DNA from: CALCZU01 sp964396165
Lineage (GTDB): Bacteria > Bdellovibrionota > FAC87 > UBA2466
Direction of reading: 5' to 3'
DNA: 64,000 bases
Assembly (NCBI GenBank): GCA_964396165.1
Contig: CAYNEF010000006.1
Location: 1-64,000, forward strand
The position numbers and the translations under genes were made by a program. The notes beneath the pieces are model-generated. The model saw only the letters and a list, made by a program, of their open reading frames with translations, had not been told where the DNA came from and did no database searches. This document shows positions 8,921-18,513 of this stretch, piece after piece (positions within the stretch are counted from its first letter, which is position 1; every line of letters begins with the position of its first letter).

Positions 8921-10309
8921 CCAGTCGGTGATTAACTCTTGAAGCTTTGTGCGAGCACTTTTGAGAATTGTCGAGTCTGAAGCTTTGGGAGTTCTTAAAT
9001 CATCACAATGCGCCTGTCCCGTAATCGTCATCAAAGTCAGACTGGGGTTTTTGCCTTGTATGTTTTGTTCCACTTTTTCAGACAAGATGGATAAGTTGGA
9101 CCACGGATCATTGGAGCCGTTAGTAAAAAATATTCTGGATGCGGATTGCTCTTCAAACAAAGGTTGGTAGAAAAGCTTATTGATAATCGATGTGTCGACC
9201 GGTTTTTCAATGTGGAACAAACGGCTACAAAGCTTGTTATGGTATTCCTGATTAATGCGTTGGGAGCGAACGGAAATCGCCGCATCAGGATAGGCAATCT
9301 GCCAATATCCGTATTCGTTGCAAGATTGGTAGAGCCACTGACGGTAGCCAAAACCCTCTAAGTAAGAATTCGGATCTTCGTTGATTGCGCCTTCATACAT
9401 CGACATTTTTTCGGCATTGACGCCAATCATTTCGTAAACGGATTGGGCGTATTCTCCGTATGCTTTGATAGGATCAGATGCTTCGAGCGCTTTACAAAAT
9501 TTTTCTTGGTAGCCGTATTGGATAGCAAAGGCTCCCACATCAGCAACGACATAGAGAAAGTCTGTGTCGTCTTTGACGGCTTCAGCTTTAAAGAATTTTT
9601 TCATCTCTACTATTTCAGGCTTGCCAAAATGGCTTTCGATTTCGGCTACAACGCTGCGGATTTTGCTAGCGCACTCGTTGCCTGCGACTTTGGCTACATG
9701 AAAATCATATTCGAGGTAATCTGCTTTTGCCATGACAGGGGCAGAACTTGCTAGCGCTCCCACTACGAGGCTAGGAAGTTTACTTCTAAAGTAGGCAGAA
9801 AGAGAGCCAGGGTATGAACCACCGAACGCGACCCATTTGCCTTTTAAATTCAGTTTTTCTCTCGCAAACTCTACAAAGTTAGCAAGATCTTTCACTGCAT
9901 ACTGAGTCGTTAAGTATTTCATGTTCTCAGTTGTCAGTTTTGGAAATGGCTGGCTTTTGCCGTAATAGCGATGCTCTAGAGCAATCAGGTGCGCGCCAAA
10001 TTTTTTGGCGTGCTCGCGGATAGCGCCGCCTAAGATGCTGCGTTGTTCGCAAGTGGATTCGCCACAAATGTATAAAAATACAGGGGCATTTTCTGAAGTG
10101 GCAAGGCTCGAGTCCACATAATAACGTTGTTTGAATGTTTCAAAGTTACAGCAGTTATCATGGTCAATGCGTTGATCGTAAGTGCCTTCGACTAGCGAAT
10201 CTGTTTCTACTACCGGCTCTTGTTTGTCTAAAATACGGTTGTAATAGAATTCTTTTGGATTTGCGTGAGCAAGAATGGAAAAGGCCAATAAAAGTATAGA
10301 TAAACGCAT
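8912..10309 (-). CDS. Secreted serine carboxypeptidase, family S28
   Basis: The 465-residue protein has a clear signal peptide (MRLSILLLAFSILAHA). Catalytic elements of the S28 (Pro-Xaa carboxypeptidase / DPP-II) family are present: Ser165 in GGSYPGSL, the Asp region NGSNDPWSNL and the His region GQAHCDD, plus the N-terminal RYYVDSSLA and YICGES blocks with cysteines. S28 enzymes cleave after proline near peptide ends. The family is best known in eukaryotes and occurs patchily in bacteria. A strong ribosome binding site (AGGGGGA) precedes the start. Likely periplasmic or secreted. Confidence 0.9.
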   Translation of the reverse strand: MRLSILLLAFSILAHANPKEFYYNRILDKQEPVVETDSLVEGTYDQRIDHDNCCNFETFKQRYYVDSSLATSENAPVFLYICGESTCEQRSILGGAIREHAKKFGAHLIALEHRYYGKSQPFPKLTTENMKYLTTQYAVKDLANFVEFAREKLNLKGKWVAFGGSYPGSLSAYFRSKLPSLVVGALASSAPVMAKADYLEYDFHVAKVAGNECASKIRSVVAEIESHFGKPEIVEMKKFFKAEAVKDDTDFLYVVADVGAFAIQYGYQEKFCKALEASDPIKAYGEYAQSVYEMIGVNAEKMSMYEGAINEDPNSYLEGFGYRQWLYQSCNEYGYWQIAYPDAAISVRSQRINQEYHNKLCSRLFHIEKPVDTSIINKLFYQPLFEEQSASRIFFTNGSNDPWSNLSILSEKVEQNIQGKNPSLTLMTITGQAHCDDLRTPKASDSTILKSARTKLQELITDWLK

Positions 10310-10429
10310 GGAAGTTCCCCCTGAAATAAGAAATAGATGGGATTGGTTGGTAGGGCAATAGATTTCGGGGCCTCAACGAACTTTTGTTAACATTAGGGTG
10401 AGTGGCAAAATGGCTCTATTTAAGCGCGC

Positions 10430-13400
10430 TTAGTGTGCGTTTTTCCATTCGTATTCGGATTTTTTGCCTTCTTTATCCAGCTCATACATCTGCACGCGGC
10501 TACGCATTGGGGTGACAAGCTTATCTTGGACGGTTTCTTTGTATTTGGGCTCATCTGGAAACACAAAATTATTTCCTTCCCCTTTGGCATAATGGGGATT
10601 TTTTTTCATGGCTTGGCGGATCTCTTCAAAACTTTTTGCTTCGCGAATTGCAGTTAATAAGATTTGTTCTCCGTGCTCTTCATGGTTACGAAAGAAGTAG
10701 TTTGAAGTGGTGGATGCAACCTCCAAAAGTAGCGGAGTATTGGCTTCCATCATTTCAGGGACTGCTTTTTGTACAGACCAACAACTGCCATTCACGTAAG
10801 CGAACTCTGATCCCCCGTTTGCCTCTCTTTTTCTTAACCATTCGCCGAAGTTTGCATTGGGAACTTTTACCGTTTCGTGTTTATGGCCATTGGGCCATAT
10901 AAGATAGACTTCTTCTTTATTGCCTTCGGTGTATTCCAATGTGCCTTTGATGTACCAGGATTGTTTGTCCATCTCGACGAGGTTTTTGTTGTCCCCATCC
11001 GAATGTGCGTGTTTCATCATGTAATCTGCTTCATTAGATTCTATTTTTTTCTTTAAAAACTCCGGCAGATCGGGAACTTCGACAAAGTCGTCTTTAAATT
11101 TGAATCCCTTTTCTTCATAATATTTTCTTAAATGTGTGTAGGCATCCAGTCCGTTTTTCTTATCGCTCGATCCAATCAAATGTACTCCAGTGAAGGCTTT
11201 GTCTTTCCACATTGCGGAATAGTCTGGAGATTTTTTCCCCAAAGGGTAAATGTTTCTTTTTTCGGCAATTCCCGTAATCGAAGCAGTGTAGTTTTTATCT
11301 CCATGTTTCCACTCGATTACTTTATCCAGCATCTTAGATCCTACAGGTGTGTCATTTTGCACAGAAACGGGCGAAAAAGTCTGCGTGTAAAAACCGTATT
11401 CGTTTCTTTTACTTATAACTGTATTATCTTTTATGCGTTGTGCACTACTCGCATGCCCTCCATCAGTTGCCACGGGGACTGGCCCGTTTTTTTCTTCAGT
11501 ATATTTCACTTCAATTGGTTTGGAACCCACAGCATACGGAATCACCAATACTTTTTTTCCTTCAACAGTGCCCATTCGGTACCCAACGTCAGTAAGTTCC
11601 GATTGAGTTTTTCCAAAGATAGGTTTTAACGCATCATCGATAAGATAGTTCACAGTAGATGCAAAAAGATGCGTGAAATCCTCACGAGTCGCGGCCCCTT
11701 CTCTGAGAGAGTTAGTCATCTGATCGTGTATCTCTGTTTTTTTACTTTCTGGAAGTACAGAAAGTAGCGATTTTAGAGGGAGAATACTTGTCCAGTCTTT
11801 CAACTCAGTAGGGTGTATAGCAAGCTCCATTTGCTGTTCGATATAAGGCAGTATTTTTTCCAAACTTCGCTTTGTTTCTTCCTCTGTTCGACAACCGTCT
11901 GTATTATTCTCCTTGATCATGTAATCCAATTCGCCCATTTCAGGAAATTCGGCGAGAAGATGTTCATATAATAGTGGTGAAGATAAGAGGACTCCTTGCA
12001 TGGCACTAGCTATTAACGAAGGCGAAAAAATGCCTTTAGGTTTGCCGGGATCTTCGAATTCTTGATGTAATGCTGCATATAAAACAGGAAGGTGTGCCTC
12101 TGCTTGAAAACCTTGAGGTTTGGAAAATCTTTTTAAGTACAATTCCATCTGTATTTTGTTCACTGTAGCGCTGGGAGGATAGGGAGTAATTTCATCCCAG
12201 TCTTTTTTGTTTTTATCTAAAGGCAATGAGCATAGAGATTTCTCATTAAGCTTTTTTAAGTTTTCTTTGGATTTTGCTTCAACTTCTTTAGAACCATGCA
12301 TTTCTAATGAATCGCAGCCATCTTTTCCACATTGGGTAATATCTTCTGCCATATGGACATCTAGCTTTACACAAACAGAAGCGAGTTCTCCTGTCTTGAT
12401 TCCTTGGCCTGATTCGTAAATGACTTTGGAGCCGTTTTGATTGAATTTAATGCGAGAACTGCTGTCCGTAGTTCTGAGCCGTGAGATTTTTCCAGAGGTT
12501 ACGTCGAGTTGAGTATGCGCTGTATCGTACCCATCTCCCCAGCGAAGATTTTTATTGTCGCTGTCAAAGCGAATACTTTCTTTGTCTATATCTTTTGACT
12601 CGAATCTACGTACACTTCCATCCTGAGTACTGTGGAGCATCAGTTTTTTTCCATCAGAAGTGTTGTAATACCATTTCCCATCCGGTGATAAGCCGTATTT
12701 TCCTCTCTGAACTAAATCTACTTTTTCCCCATCTGCTATATGGTAAAGAATTAAATCATCCTTTCCGGGGGCTTTTGCGGTTGCATACCCCGGCATTTGT
12801 GAGGAATAGTTTAATCCGCAATCTGCATTCTCCCCGCATACCTCAATCAATGATAGCTTTCCGGTAGTAAGATCTGCTTGCCAGATACTGGACTTGTGGT
12901 CTTTTGGATTGGTCGTGGAAAATAGGGCAAAACGCCCATCATCTGTGCATACGCTTCTGTTCACCTTTTCGCCAGAGCGGGATTCCATTTTCTTTTCATC
13001 AAACATTTGTTGCAAGTTAATTTCTTTAATCCCGTCAAATTGAGGATGGAAGAATTGAAGGGTACTCCCTTCACTTAAACAAATGCCCGATGTGTTTGGT
13101 TGCACTTTTCTAGGTTCGTCCATATATCCACTTGGAGCTTTCCAAGGCGTTTTTTTTACTCGTCCCGAAATTAAATCGACCATACAAACTTCAAGCTTGC
13201 GATAGTCAAATCGGTACAAGTATTTCCCATCTCCGCTTAATGTTTCTCTGCCTGCTTCGCATCCGAGTGCAGTGTGTGTGCGTTGTCCGGTTTTTGTATC
13301 GAATATTTCTAGCTCGTTTGTGGCTAGTCGAAAAAATCCTCTGTTGATTTGAGGTGAATATTTAAAATCCTGGCTTCCCTCTCTGGAAGTCATCTTCACA

Positions 13401-13840
13401 TGTGAGAGTGAAATCGGGTCGACTATCGTAACAGAATTTTTTTCAGTCCCACCGTAAAAATTGGGCTTAATCACTAGCTGATTGGAATCTTCTTCTTGGT
13501 CCATCCAGGGATTTTTAGGGGTTTCTACAATCAGTTTTTCCTCTCCTGTTTCCATCGACTTGGAGATAAGTTGTGGGATGGATTGTCTGTCTGATTTTTT
13601 TCTTTTTAGATAGACGCCTGTTTTACCGTCTGGTGAGAGATGGTAGAGCGAGTAATTGTAGCCTTTTTCCACTTTTGGTAACCAATTACTTGTGCCGATG
13701 GGAAAATAAGTGCAATTTTTTGAGTCTGGAACAGGCCTTCTTGGTCTTGTTGTTTTTTCACTTACGAATCCCCCATAAGACAAGCGTGTGTCTGAAATGA
13801 GAAACAACAGAAAGAAAAAAAGTAGAAGCGTTTTCTTCAC
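10430..13840 (-). CDS. Large exported protein: beta-propeller-like N-terminus, possible clan-CD-like C-terminus
   Basis: The 1136-residue protein starts at GTG with a signal peptide (MKKTLLLFFFLLFLISD). Residues ~50-480 contain repeated units of the type LSPDGKTGVYL, LSGDGKYLY and LSPDGKWYYNTSDGK, as in TolB/WD40-like propellers. A helical middle (~590-760) follows. The C-terminal ~250 residues contain KHAHSDGD (His944/His946) and YVNGSCWS (Cys1020), separated by ~75 residues and placed after predicted strand-like stretches, which recalls the His/Cys dyad of caspase-like peptidases. The peptidase idea is inference; no family was recognised over the full length. No obvious ribosome binding site precedes the GTG. 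Confidence 0.75.
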   Translation of the reverse strand: MKKTLLLFFFLLFLISDTRLSYGGFVSEKTTRPRRPVPDSKNCTYFPIGTSNWLPKVEKGYNYSLYHLSPDGKTGVYLKRKKSDRQSIPQLISKSMETGEEKLIVETPKNPWMDQEEDSNQLVIKPNFYGGTEKNSVTIVDPISLSHVKMTSREGSQDFKYSPQINRGFFRLATNELEIFDTKTGQRTHTALGCEAGRETLSGDGKYLYRFDYRKLEVCMVDLISGRVKKTPWKAPSGYMDEPRKVQPNTSGICLSEGSTLQFFHPQFDGIKEINLQQMFDEKKMESRSGEKVNRSVCTDDGRFALFSTTNPKDHKSSIWQADLTTGKLSLIEVCGENADCGLNYSSQMPGYATAKAPGKDDLILYHIADGEKVDLVQRGKYGLSPDGKWYYNTSDGKKLMLHSTQDGSVRRFESKDIDKESIRFDSDNKNLRWGDGYDTAHTQLDVTSGKISRLRTTDSSSRIKFNQNGSKVIYESGQGIKTGELASVCVKLDVHMAEDITQCGKDGCDSLEMHGSKEVEAKSKENLKKLNEKSLCSLPLDKNKKDWDEITPYPPSATVNKIQMELYLKRFSKPQGFQAEAHLPVLYAALHQEFEDPGKPKGIFSPSLIASAMQGVLLSSPLLYEHLLAEFPEMGELDYMIKENNTDGCRTEEETKRSLEKILPYIEQQMELAIHPTELKDWTSILPLKSLLSVLPESKKTEIHDQMTNSLREGAATREDFTHLFASTVNYLIDDALKPIFGKTQSELTDVGYRMGTVEGKKVLVIPYAVGSKPIEVKYTEEKNGPVPVATDGGHASSAQRIKDNTVISKRNEYGFYTQTFSPVSVQNDTPVGSKMLDKVIEWKHGDKNYTASITGIAEKRNIYPLGKKSPDYSAMWKDKAFTGVHLIGSSDKKNGLDAYTHLRKYYEEKGFKFKDDFVEVPDLPEFLKKKIESNEADYMMKHAHSDGDNKNLVEMDKQSWYIKGTLEYTEGNKEEVYLIWPNGHKHETVKVPNANFGEWLRKREANGGSEFAYVNGSCWSVQKAVPEMMEANTPLLLEVASTTSNYFFRNHEEHGEQILLTAIREAKSFEEIRQAMKKNPHYAKGEGNNFVFPDEPKYKETVQDKLVTPMRSRVQMYELDKEGKKSEYEWKNAH

Positions 13841-14024
13841 AAAACCCCGAAAAAAAATCTAACAGTTAAAAAAAATCCCCTATGAGTCAGTAGCTCCATT
13901 CTAATGGTGAAATGTGGAGTAAAAATGATGCGAAAAAGGACGTTTCACAACTGTTAACGGGATTTAGTGCGCTTTAAACGAGGGTGTATTCCAAAGAGAT
14001 ACGATTGATCCTACGGAGAAAATC

Positions 14025-14960
14025 ATGAATCGTCTTGCAATCTTGTGTTGTCTGTTTACCTCTTTGTCAGCCTTTTCGCTAGACTTCGATAGGTACCACC
14101 GTCAGGATGAAATTAATCAGTATATGCGAGATTTGGCTCACGATTACCCCCAGTACATAAAATTCTACAATCTTGGCGAATCCGATGAAAAAAGAGAAAT
14201 ATCTTACGTTACGCTTACCAAGGGAACAGAAGCATTGCCTGCAATTTATTTTAATGGAACTCACCACGGTAACGAATGGTCATCCACTGAATCCATCTTG
14301 GGCTTGATGGATTATTTGCTTGTGCACCGGGATGACGCTGACGTGTCTCTTCTTTTGTCTAAATATGTTTTTTATCTTCAGCCAATCGTTAATCCTGATG
14401 GGCATCAACACCACACAAGAGAAGAAATTCACGGAAAAGATCCAAACAGAGATTATGCGTATCCGGGGGGAGCGGCGAACAAAAAATTTAAAACAAAAAT
14501 TATTCCGCTCGTAAAAAAACTTTTGGATAGCCGCAAATTTATAGCTGCAGCGGCCTACCACTCGGGAATTGAGGAAGTGTTGTGGCCCTGGTGCTACACC
14601 GGTAGTCCGACCAACTTGAAAGATGTCTTTTTCACACTTTCTAAAAAAACGGCGATGGCGATGAAGTATAAACGGTATTTGCAGTCTTATTATGATTACG
14701 CTACCGACGGAGAATTTATTGATTATGCTTTTATGAGCCAGGGCACGCTTGCGTTGACATTTGAAGTGTCGAGCGCACTGACTCCAGCAGAGTCTCAGTT
14801 GGATTTTGTGGTTAAACGCTCTATCCAGGGTGCACTAGCATTTGTCCAAGCACTCGATGCCTATCGCGACGGTCGACTTATTTTGGAAGCTGCTCCGCAA
14901 TACACACTAAGACAACTGCAGAATCCTATGTGGAAAATGCTTGGTCAAAAACTTGAGTAA
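14025..14960 (+). CDS. Secreted M14 zinc carboxypeptidase
   Basis: The 311-residue protein has a short signal peptide (MNRLAILCCLFTSLSAF). The M14 zinc site is complete: His81 and Glu84 in THHGNEW, and His179 in AAYHSG. Substrate-binding PNRDY (Arg142) and catalytic Glu247 in LTFEVSS are also present. It removes C-terminal residues from peptides, probably in the periplasm or outside the cell. The ribosome binding site is ACGGAGA. Its stop codon directly abuts the stop codon of the convergent lipoprotein gene. Confidence 0.92.
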   Translation: MNRLAILCCLFTSLSAFSLDFDRYHRQDEINQYMRDLAHDYPQYIKFYNLGESDEKREISYVTLTKGTEALPAIYFNGTHHGNEWSSTESILGLMDYLLVHRDDADVSLLLSKYVFYLQPIVNPDGHQHHTREEIHGKDPNRDYAYPGGAANKKFKTKIIPLVKKLLDSRKFIAAAAYHSGIEEVLWPWCYTGSPTNLKDVFFTLSKKTAMAMKYKRYLQSYYDYATDGEFIDYAFMSQGTLALTFEVSSALTPAESQLDFVVKRSIQGALAFVQALDAYRDGRLILEAAPQYTLRQLQNPMWKMLGQKLE

Positions 14961-15575
14961 TTATTGAGCGCGGACTTCTAAATTTTCCGTGTAGCCGTTC
15001 AGATAGAAACTTAAGTATTCAATCTTGTCTTCCACACCCAGCCAAACTTCTACTTCTTGTTCTGGTTCCACTTCCACGGCATCCTGAAAGGTGAGGTGAG
15101 AGGTTGCAAAGTAAATGTTTAGTCTAGAGAGAGACATTTTTTCTCTTCCATGGTGAATGAAAAATAGTTTAGTCACTTTTTGTTCGGGGTGCGCATTGTT
15201 CATTTTGACCCAGTTATGGGAAGTGCGCGCTGTCGTTCCCACTAGAAAAGTAGGAGTAGCGGGAACTGGTGTCGGAGGCGTAACCACTGGTGGAGGTACG
15301 GGAGTAACTGGAGAAGGTACTGGTACAGGAGTGACAGCTGGTGGTGGCACAGGAACTACGATCGGAGATGGCACGGGTGTTGGGGATACGACCGGTGTCG
15401 GAGTGGGAGATGCAACTGGAGAAGGCGTAGGTGTCGGTGTCGGTTGTCTTCTTTCTGCTTCAGGTGAAGTAGGCGGCGTTTGTGGACCAGGAGCAGTTTC
15501 CTCTTTTCCGCAACTATTTAATAAAAGAACAATACTGAGAGCGAAAATAATTTTAAAACCGTTTTTGAATTGCAT
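14961..15575 (-). CDS. Proline/threonine-rich lipoprotein
   Basis: This is a 204-residue lipoprotein with signal peptide and lipobox (LLLNSC). Residues ~25-110 are a low-complexity linker built from PTPTP, SPTPVP and PVPPP units, which would span the periplasm or cell wall as an extended rod. The C-terminal ~90 residues look like a small beta domain (TTARTSHNWVKMNN, WLGVEDKIEYLSFYLNGY). The ATG at 15575 is preceded by GAGG, while an upstream in-frame start lacks a site and would bury the signal peptide. Function unknown. Confidence 0.8.
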   Translation of the reverse strand: MQFKNGFKIIFALSIVLLLNSCGKEETAPGPQTPPTSPEAERRQPTPTPTPSPVASPTPTPVVSPTPVPSPIVVPVPPPAVTPVPVPSPVTPVPPPVVTPPTPVPATPTFLVGTTARTSHNWVKMNNAHPEQKVTKLFFIHHGREKMSLSRLNIYFATSHLTFQDAVEVEPEQEVEVWLGVEDKIEYLSFYLNGYTENLEVRAQ

Positions 15576-15748
15576 CTTTGCCTCTTTGTTAATTTGGACC
15601 TGCAACTTAGTCTAATTTTCTCAAGTTTCAAGGGTATTTAACGGTTTGTAACGCAGTGCAATTTTCCGGCCCCATCCTTTAAGTAAAAAGACTTCCCTTG
15701 TGAGCAAAGTAATGGAATTATTAAAATAATATTAATAAAGGAGTTCGG

Positions 15749-16222
15749 TTGAAGAAGCTTTTAATCAGTCTATTTATTCTGGCAACGATTCAACCCAACG
15801 CATTTGGACTGGGAAAAGTAGGGGATTACATCGGGACTGGTGGAATCGGGTTTACCGCATCCCCCTCTACTTTCTTACTCGCCCCACAATTGGAGTATGT
15901 CTACCGAGAAGATTTAACTATCGCAGGGGCTGCACAAATCGGTCTGTCTGAGGGTGTGCTTTTTACCGGTGGCGGGATCGCCCGTTGGAGTTTGGGAAGT
16001 CACGCGTATATAAAACCCAGTTTTGAAGCGGGTATTGGAATAGCATTAGCCTCTGGCATTTTATCGAAAAGTTTCGGCGTACATATTTTAACAGGGATTG
16101 GCGTCGACTATGTCCTTTCAAAAGACATGACGATCGGAACGATGTTGCGCCTGAATTTTGCGCCGCCCTTACAAGGATTTTTTATTTCCTGGCCTCTGAT
16201 AACCGCGCGGTTTCTTCTATAG
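15749..16222 (+). CDS. Small exported protein, probable outer membrane beta-barrel
   Basis: The 157-residue protein starts at TTG behind a strong ribosome binding site (AAAGGAG). The signal peptide is MKKLLISLFILATIQPNAFG. The mature part alternates glycine-rich turns and amphipathic strands (YIGTGGIGFTAS, YIKPSFEAGIGIA, FGVHILTGIGVDYVL) and ends in a hydrophobic residue pattern, as in small outer membrane barrels. No family is recognised. It stands alone between the divergent lipoprotein gene and cca. Confidence 0.75.
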   Translation: MKKLLISLFILATIQPNAFGLGKVGDYIGTGGIGFTASPSTFLLAPQLEYVYREDLTIAGAAQIGLSEGVLFTGGGIARWSLGSHAYIKPSFEAGIGIALASGILSKSFGVHILTGIGVDYVLSKDMTIGTMLRLNFAPPLQGFFISWPLITARFLL

Positions 16223-16268
16223 GCTAGAGCCTAGACGCCTAGCAAAAAGACGAATAAGCTGTACATAA

Positions 16269-17585
16269 ATGGAAAAGCGCCAATTAGCTGAAAAAATTGT
16301 TTCTACTTTACGGCAAGCAGGACATGAGGCCTATTTTGCCGGCGGCAGTGTGCGCGATGCTTTGCGTGGCGTAACTCCTAAAGACTTTGATATTGCGACC
16401 AGCGCAAAGCCGGAACAAACGCAAAAACTTTTTCCAAAAACGATTCCTGTCGGCGTGCAATTTGGAGTGATTTTGGTAGTGGAAGAGGGCACTTCGTTTG
16501 AAGTAGCCACTTTCAGAAATGAAACTGGGTACCTGGATGGCAGGCACCCAACTCAAGTCACTTTTTCAAGTCTAGAAGAAGATGCCAAACGCCGTGATTT
16601 CACAGTGAACGGACTGTACTTTGATCCTGCAACAAAAAAAGTAATCGACTTTGTCAAAGGCGAAGCGGATATCCAGGCGAAAATTATTCGTACCATTGGC
16701 AGCGCGGAAGAACGATTTTTGGAAGATCATTTAAGAATGATGCGGGCCATTCGCTTTTCGGTGCAGCTCGGGTTTGAAATAGAAAAAAACACGCTTGAGT
16801 CCATTAAAAAGAACCATGCACTGATTCAAAAAGTCAGCATGGAAAGAATCCGGGATGAATTCTCTAAAATTTTAACGTCTAAAGAACCCTCACGCGGGAT
16901 CCACCTACTCGATAGCACGGGACTTTTAAAATACGTTCTGCCTGAAATGGAAATCATGAAAGGGGTGGAACAGCCAATGGAGTATCACCCTGAGGGCGAT
17001 GTTTTTATCCACACGATGATGCTTGTCGATGGGTTAAAAGAAGCCCCACTGGAACTAGCACTTGGTTGCCTGTTACATGATGTCGCAAAGCCTGCAACTT
17101 TTGTCAGAGCAGTCGATCGCATTCGATTTCATGGCCATGACACGATTGGCGCTGAGATGTCTGAAAAAATTATGAAACGGCTTACGTACTCGAATGATCA
17201 GACGGAGCTTGTGTGTGATTTGGTGAGAGAGCATTTGCGTTTTAAAGACGCATTCAATATGCGGACTTCGACACTTAAACGTTTTTTGTCGATGCCACGT
17301 TTTGACTTACACCTGGAATTACACCGTCTGGATTGCATGGCGAGCCACAAAAAGCTTGAGGCGTATGAGTTTTGCAAACAAAAGTACGAGGAGTTTTTAA
17401 AACTTCCTCCTCCTCCACTAAGATTGATAAATGGACAAGATTTGATTGCGGCCGGCTTTAAACCCGGGCCAAAATTCACAGACATTTTGCGTGCTGTCGA
17501 GGATGCGATTTTAGAAGGGACTGTGAAAACGAGGGATGAAGCGCTCACCTATTTAAAGGAGAATTTTTCACCTGATGAAAACTAA
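16269..17585 (+). CDS. cca: CCA tRNA nucleotidyltransferase / poly(A) polymerase family protein
   Basis: This class II nucleotidyltransferase adds or repairs the 3' CCA of tRNAs (some relatives add poly(A)). The 438-residue protein has GGSVRDALRG at residues 25-34, catalytic Asp39 and Asp41 in KDFDIATSA, the RRDFTVNGLYFD block, the ERxxxE region SMERIRDEFSK, and a C-terminal HD domain (CLLHDVAKP). It is the first gene of an overlapping four-gene operon; its 3' end overlaps meaB by 11 bp. Distinction between CCA-adding and poly(A) activity is not secure from sequence alone. Confidence 0.9.
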   Translation: MEKRQLAEKIVSTLRQAGHEAYFAGGSVRDALRGVTPKDFDIATSAKPEQTQKLFPKTIPVGVQFGVILVVEEGTSFEVATFRNETGYLDGRHPTQVTFSSLEEDAKRRDFTVNGLYFDPATKKVIDFVKGEADIQAKIIRTIGSAEERFLEDHLRMMRAIRFSVQLGFEIEKNTLESIKKNHALIQKVSMERIRDEFSKILTSKEPSRGIHLLDSTGLLKYVLPEMEIMKGVEQPMEYHPEGDVFIHTMMLVDGLKEAPLELALGCLLHDVAKPATFVRAVDRIRFHGHDTIGAEMSEKIMKRLTYSNDQTELVCDLVREHLRFKDAFNMRTSTLKRFLSMPRFDLHLELHRLDCMASHKKLEAYEFCKQKYEEFLKLPPPPLRLINGQDLIAAGFKPGPKFTDILRAVEDAILEGTVKTRDEALTYLKENFSPDEN

Positions 17586-18513
17586 ACCAAATTACACAGA
17601 ACTGCTGACACGTTTTCAAAATGGCGATTTACGAGCTTTGGGAAGATTGATTTCCTTGGCGGAAAATCAGGATCCGGCAGTTTATCAGGTCTTAGAAAAA
17701 ATATATTCTCCTAGCAAAAAAACAAAGGTGTTTGGCTTGACCGGTGTGCCGGGGGCGGGAAAAAGTTCTTTAATCAGCGGCTTTATCAAGCAAATTCGAG
17801 AAGAAAAATTAAAAGTCGCAGTCATTGCCGTAGATCCGGTGAGCCCGTTTTCTGGTGGCTCTATTTTGGGAGATCGCATCCGATTGTCCGCGCATTTTAA
17901 TGATCCCGATGTGTACATTAGAAGTTTGAGTACAAGAGGTAGACTGGGCGGAATTTCTCTGGCGACAGAACAAGCCGTGCATTTGGCAATGGCCTTTGGG
18001 TTTGATTGGGTACTTGTAGAAACAGTAGGTGTCGGGCAAAGCGAAGTGGACATAAGAAACATCGCTGATCTAACTTCAGTCGTGCTGGTCCCTGAATGGG
18101 GCGATTCTATCCAGGCGTTAAAGTCAGGTATCATCGAAATCGGGGATCTCTTTATCGTAAATAAGTCTGATCGCGAAGGTGCAGATAAAATAGTGATGGA
18201 GTTGGAAAATACGCTTCACATGGCGGGTAAAACCGATGTGAAAGTGAAACCGACGTCTGCCCTAGACGATACAAAAGTATGCGAAGTGTATAACGAGATA
18301 AAAACACTCTTTGCTGCGAAAGCCAGTTATATCGAACAGAAAAGAAAGTTGCGAAGCTTCGGCACGGCAAAAGATGTTATTCAATTATATCTGCTTAAAG
18401 AATTAGAAAATTGGCTGAGTGATAACCATTCCCTAGAGACTCACACGAATCCGTATGAAACGATTCAATCTTTTCAAAAAAAATATCCTCCTGGGAGCTT
18501 GCTTAAAAAATGA
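17575..18513 (+). CDS. meaB: MeaB/ArgK-type GTPase (methylmalonyl-CoA mutase chaperone)
   Basis: This G3E family P-loop GTPase protects and reloads the B12 cofactor of methylmalonyl-CoA mutase or its relatives. In 312 residues it has the P-loop GVPGAGKSS (57-65), the switch region ETVGVGQSEVD and the base-recognition motif NKSD. No mutase gene is in this window, so its partner must be elsewhere. It overlaps both neighbours (cca upstream, the glycosyltransferase downstream), an unusual operon setting for this gene. Confidence 0.92.
   Translation: MKTKPNYTELLTRFQNGDLRALGRLISLAENQDPAVYQVLEKIYSPSKKTKVFGLTGVPGAGKSSLISGFIKQIREEKLKVAVIAVDPVSPFSGGSILGDRIRLSAHFNDPDVYIRSLSTRGRLGGISLATEQAVHLAMAFGFDWVLVETVGVGQSEVDIRNIADLTSVVLVPEWGDSIQALKSGIIEIGDLFIVNKSDREGADKIVMELENTLHMAGKTDVKVKPTSALDDTKVCEVYNEIKTLFAAKASYIEQKRKLRSFGTAKDVIQLYLLKELENWLSDNHSLETHTNPYETIQSFQKKYPPGSLLKK

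Noticed and set aside
11132..11629. 165-residue plus-strand ORF inside the propeller gene
   Set aside because: Antisense shadow of a well-supported exported protein; composition is random and no start signal is present.
15157..15615. 152-residue Gly/Thr/Val-rich plus-strand ORF
   Set aside because: It is the antisense of the proline-rich linker of the lipoprotein gene; low-complexity coding on one strand keeps the other open.
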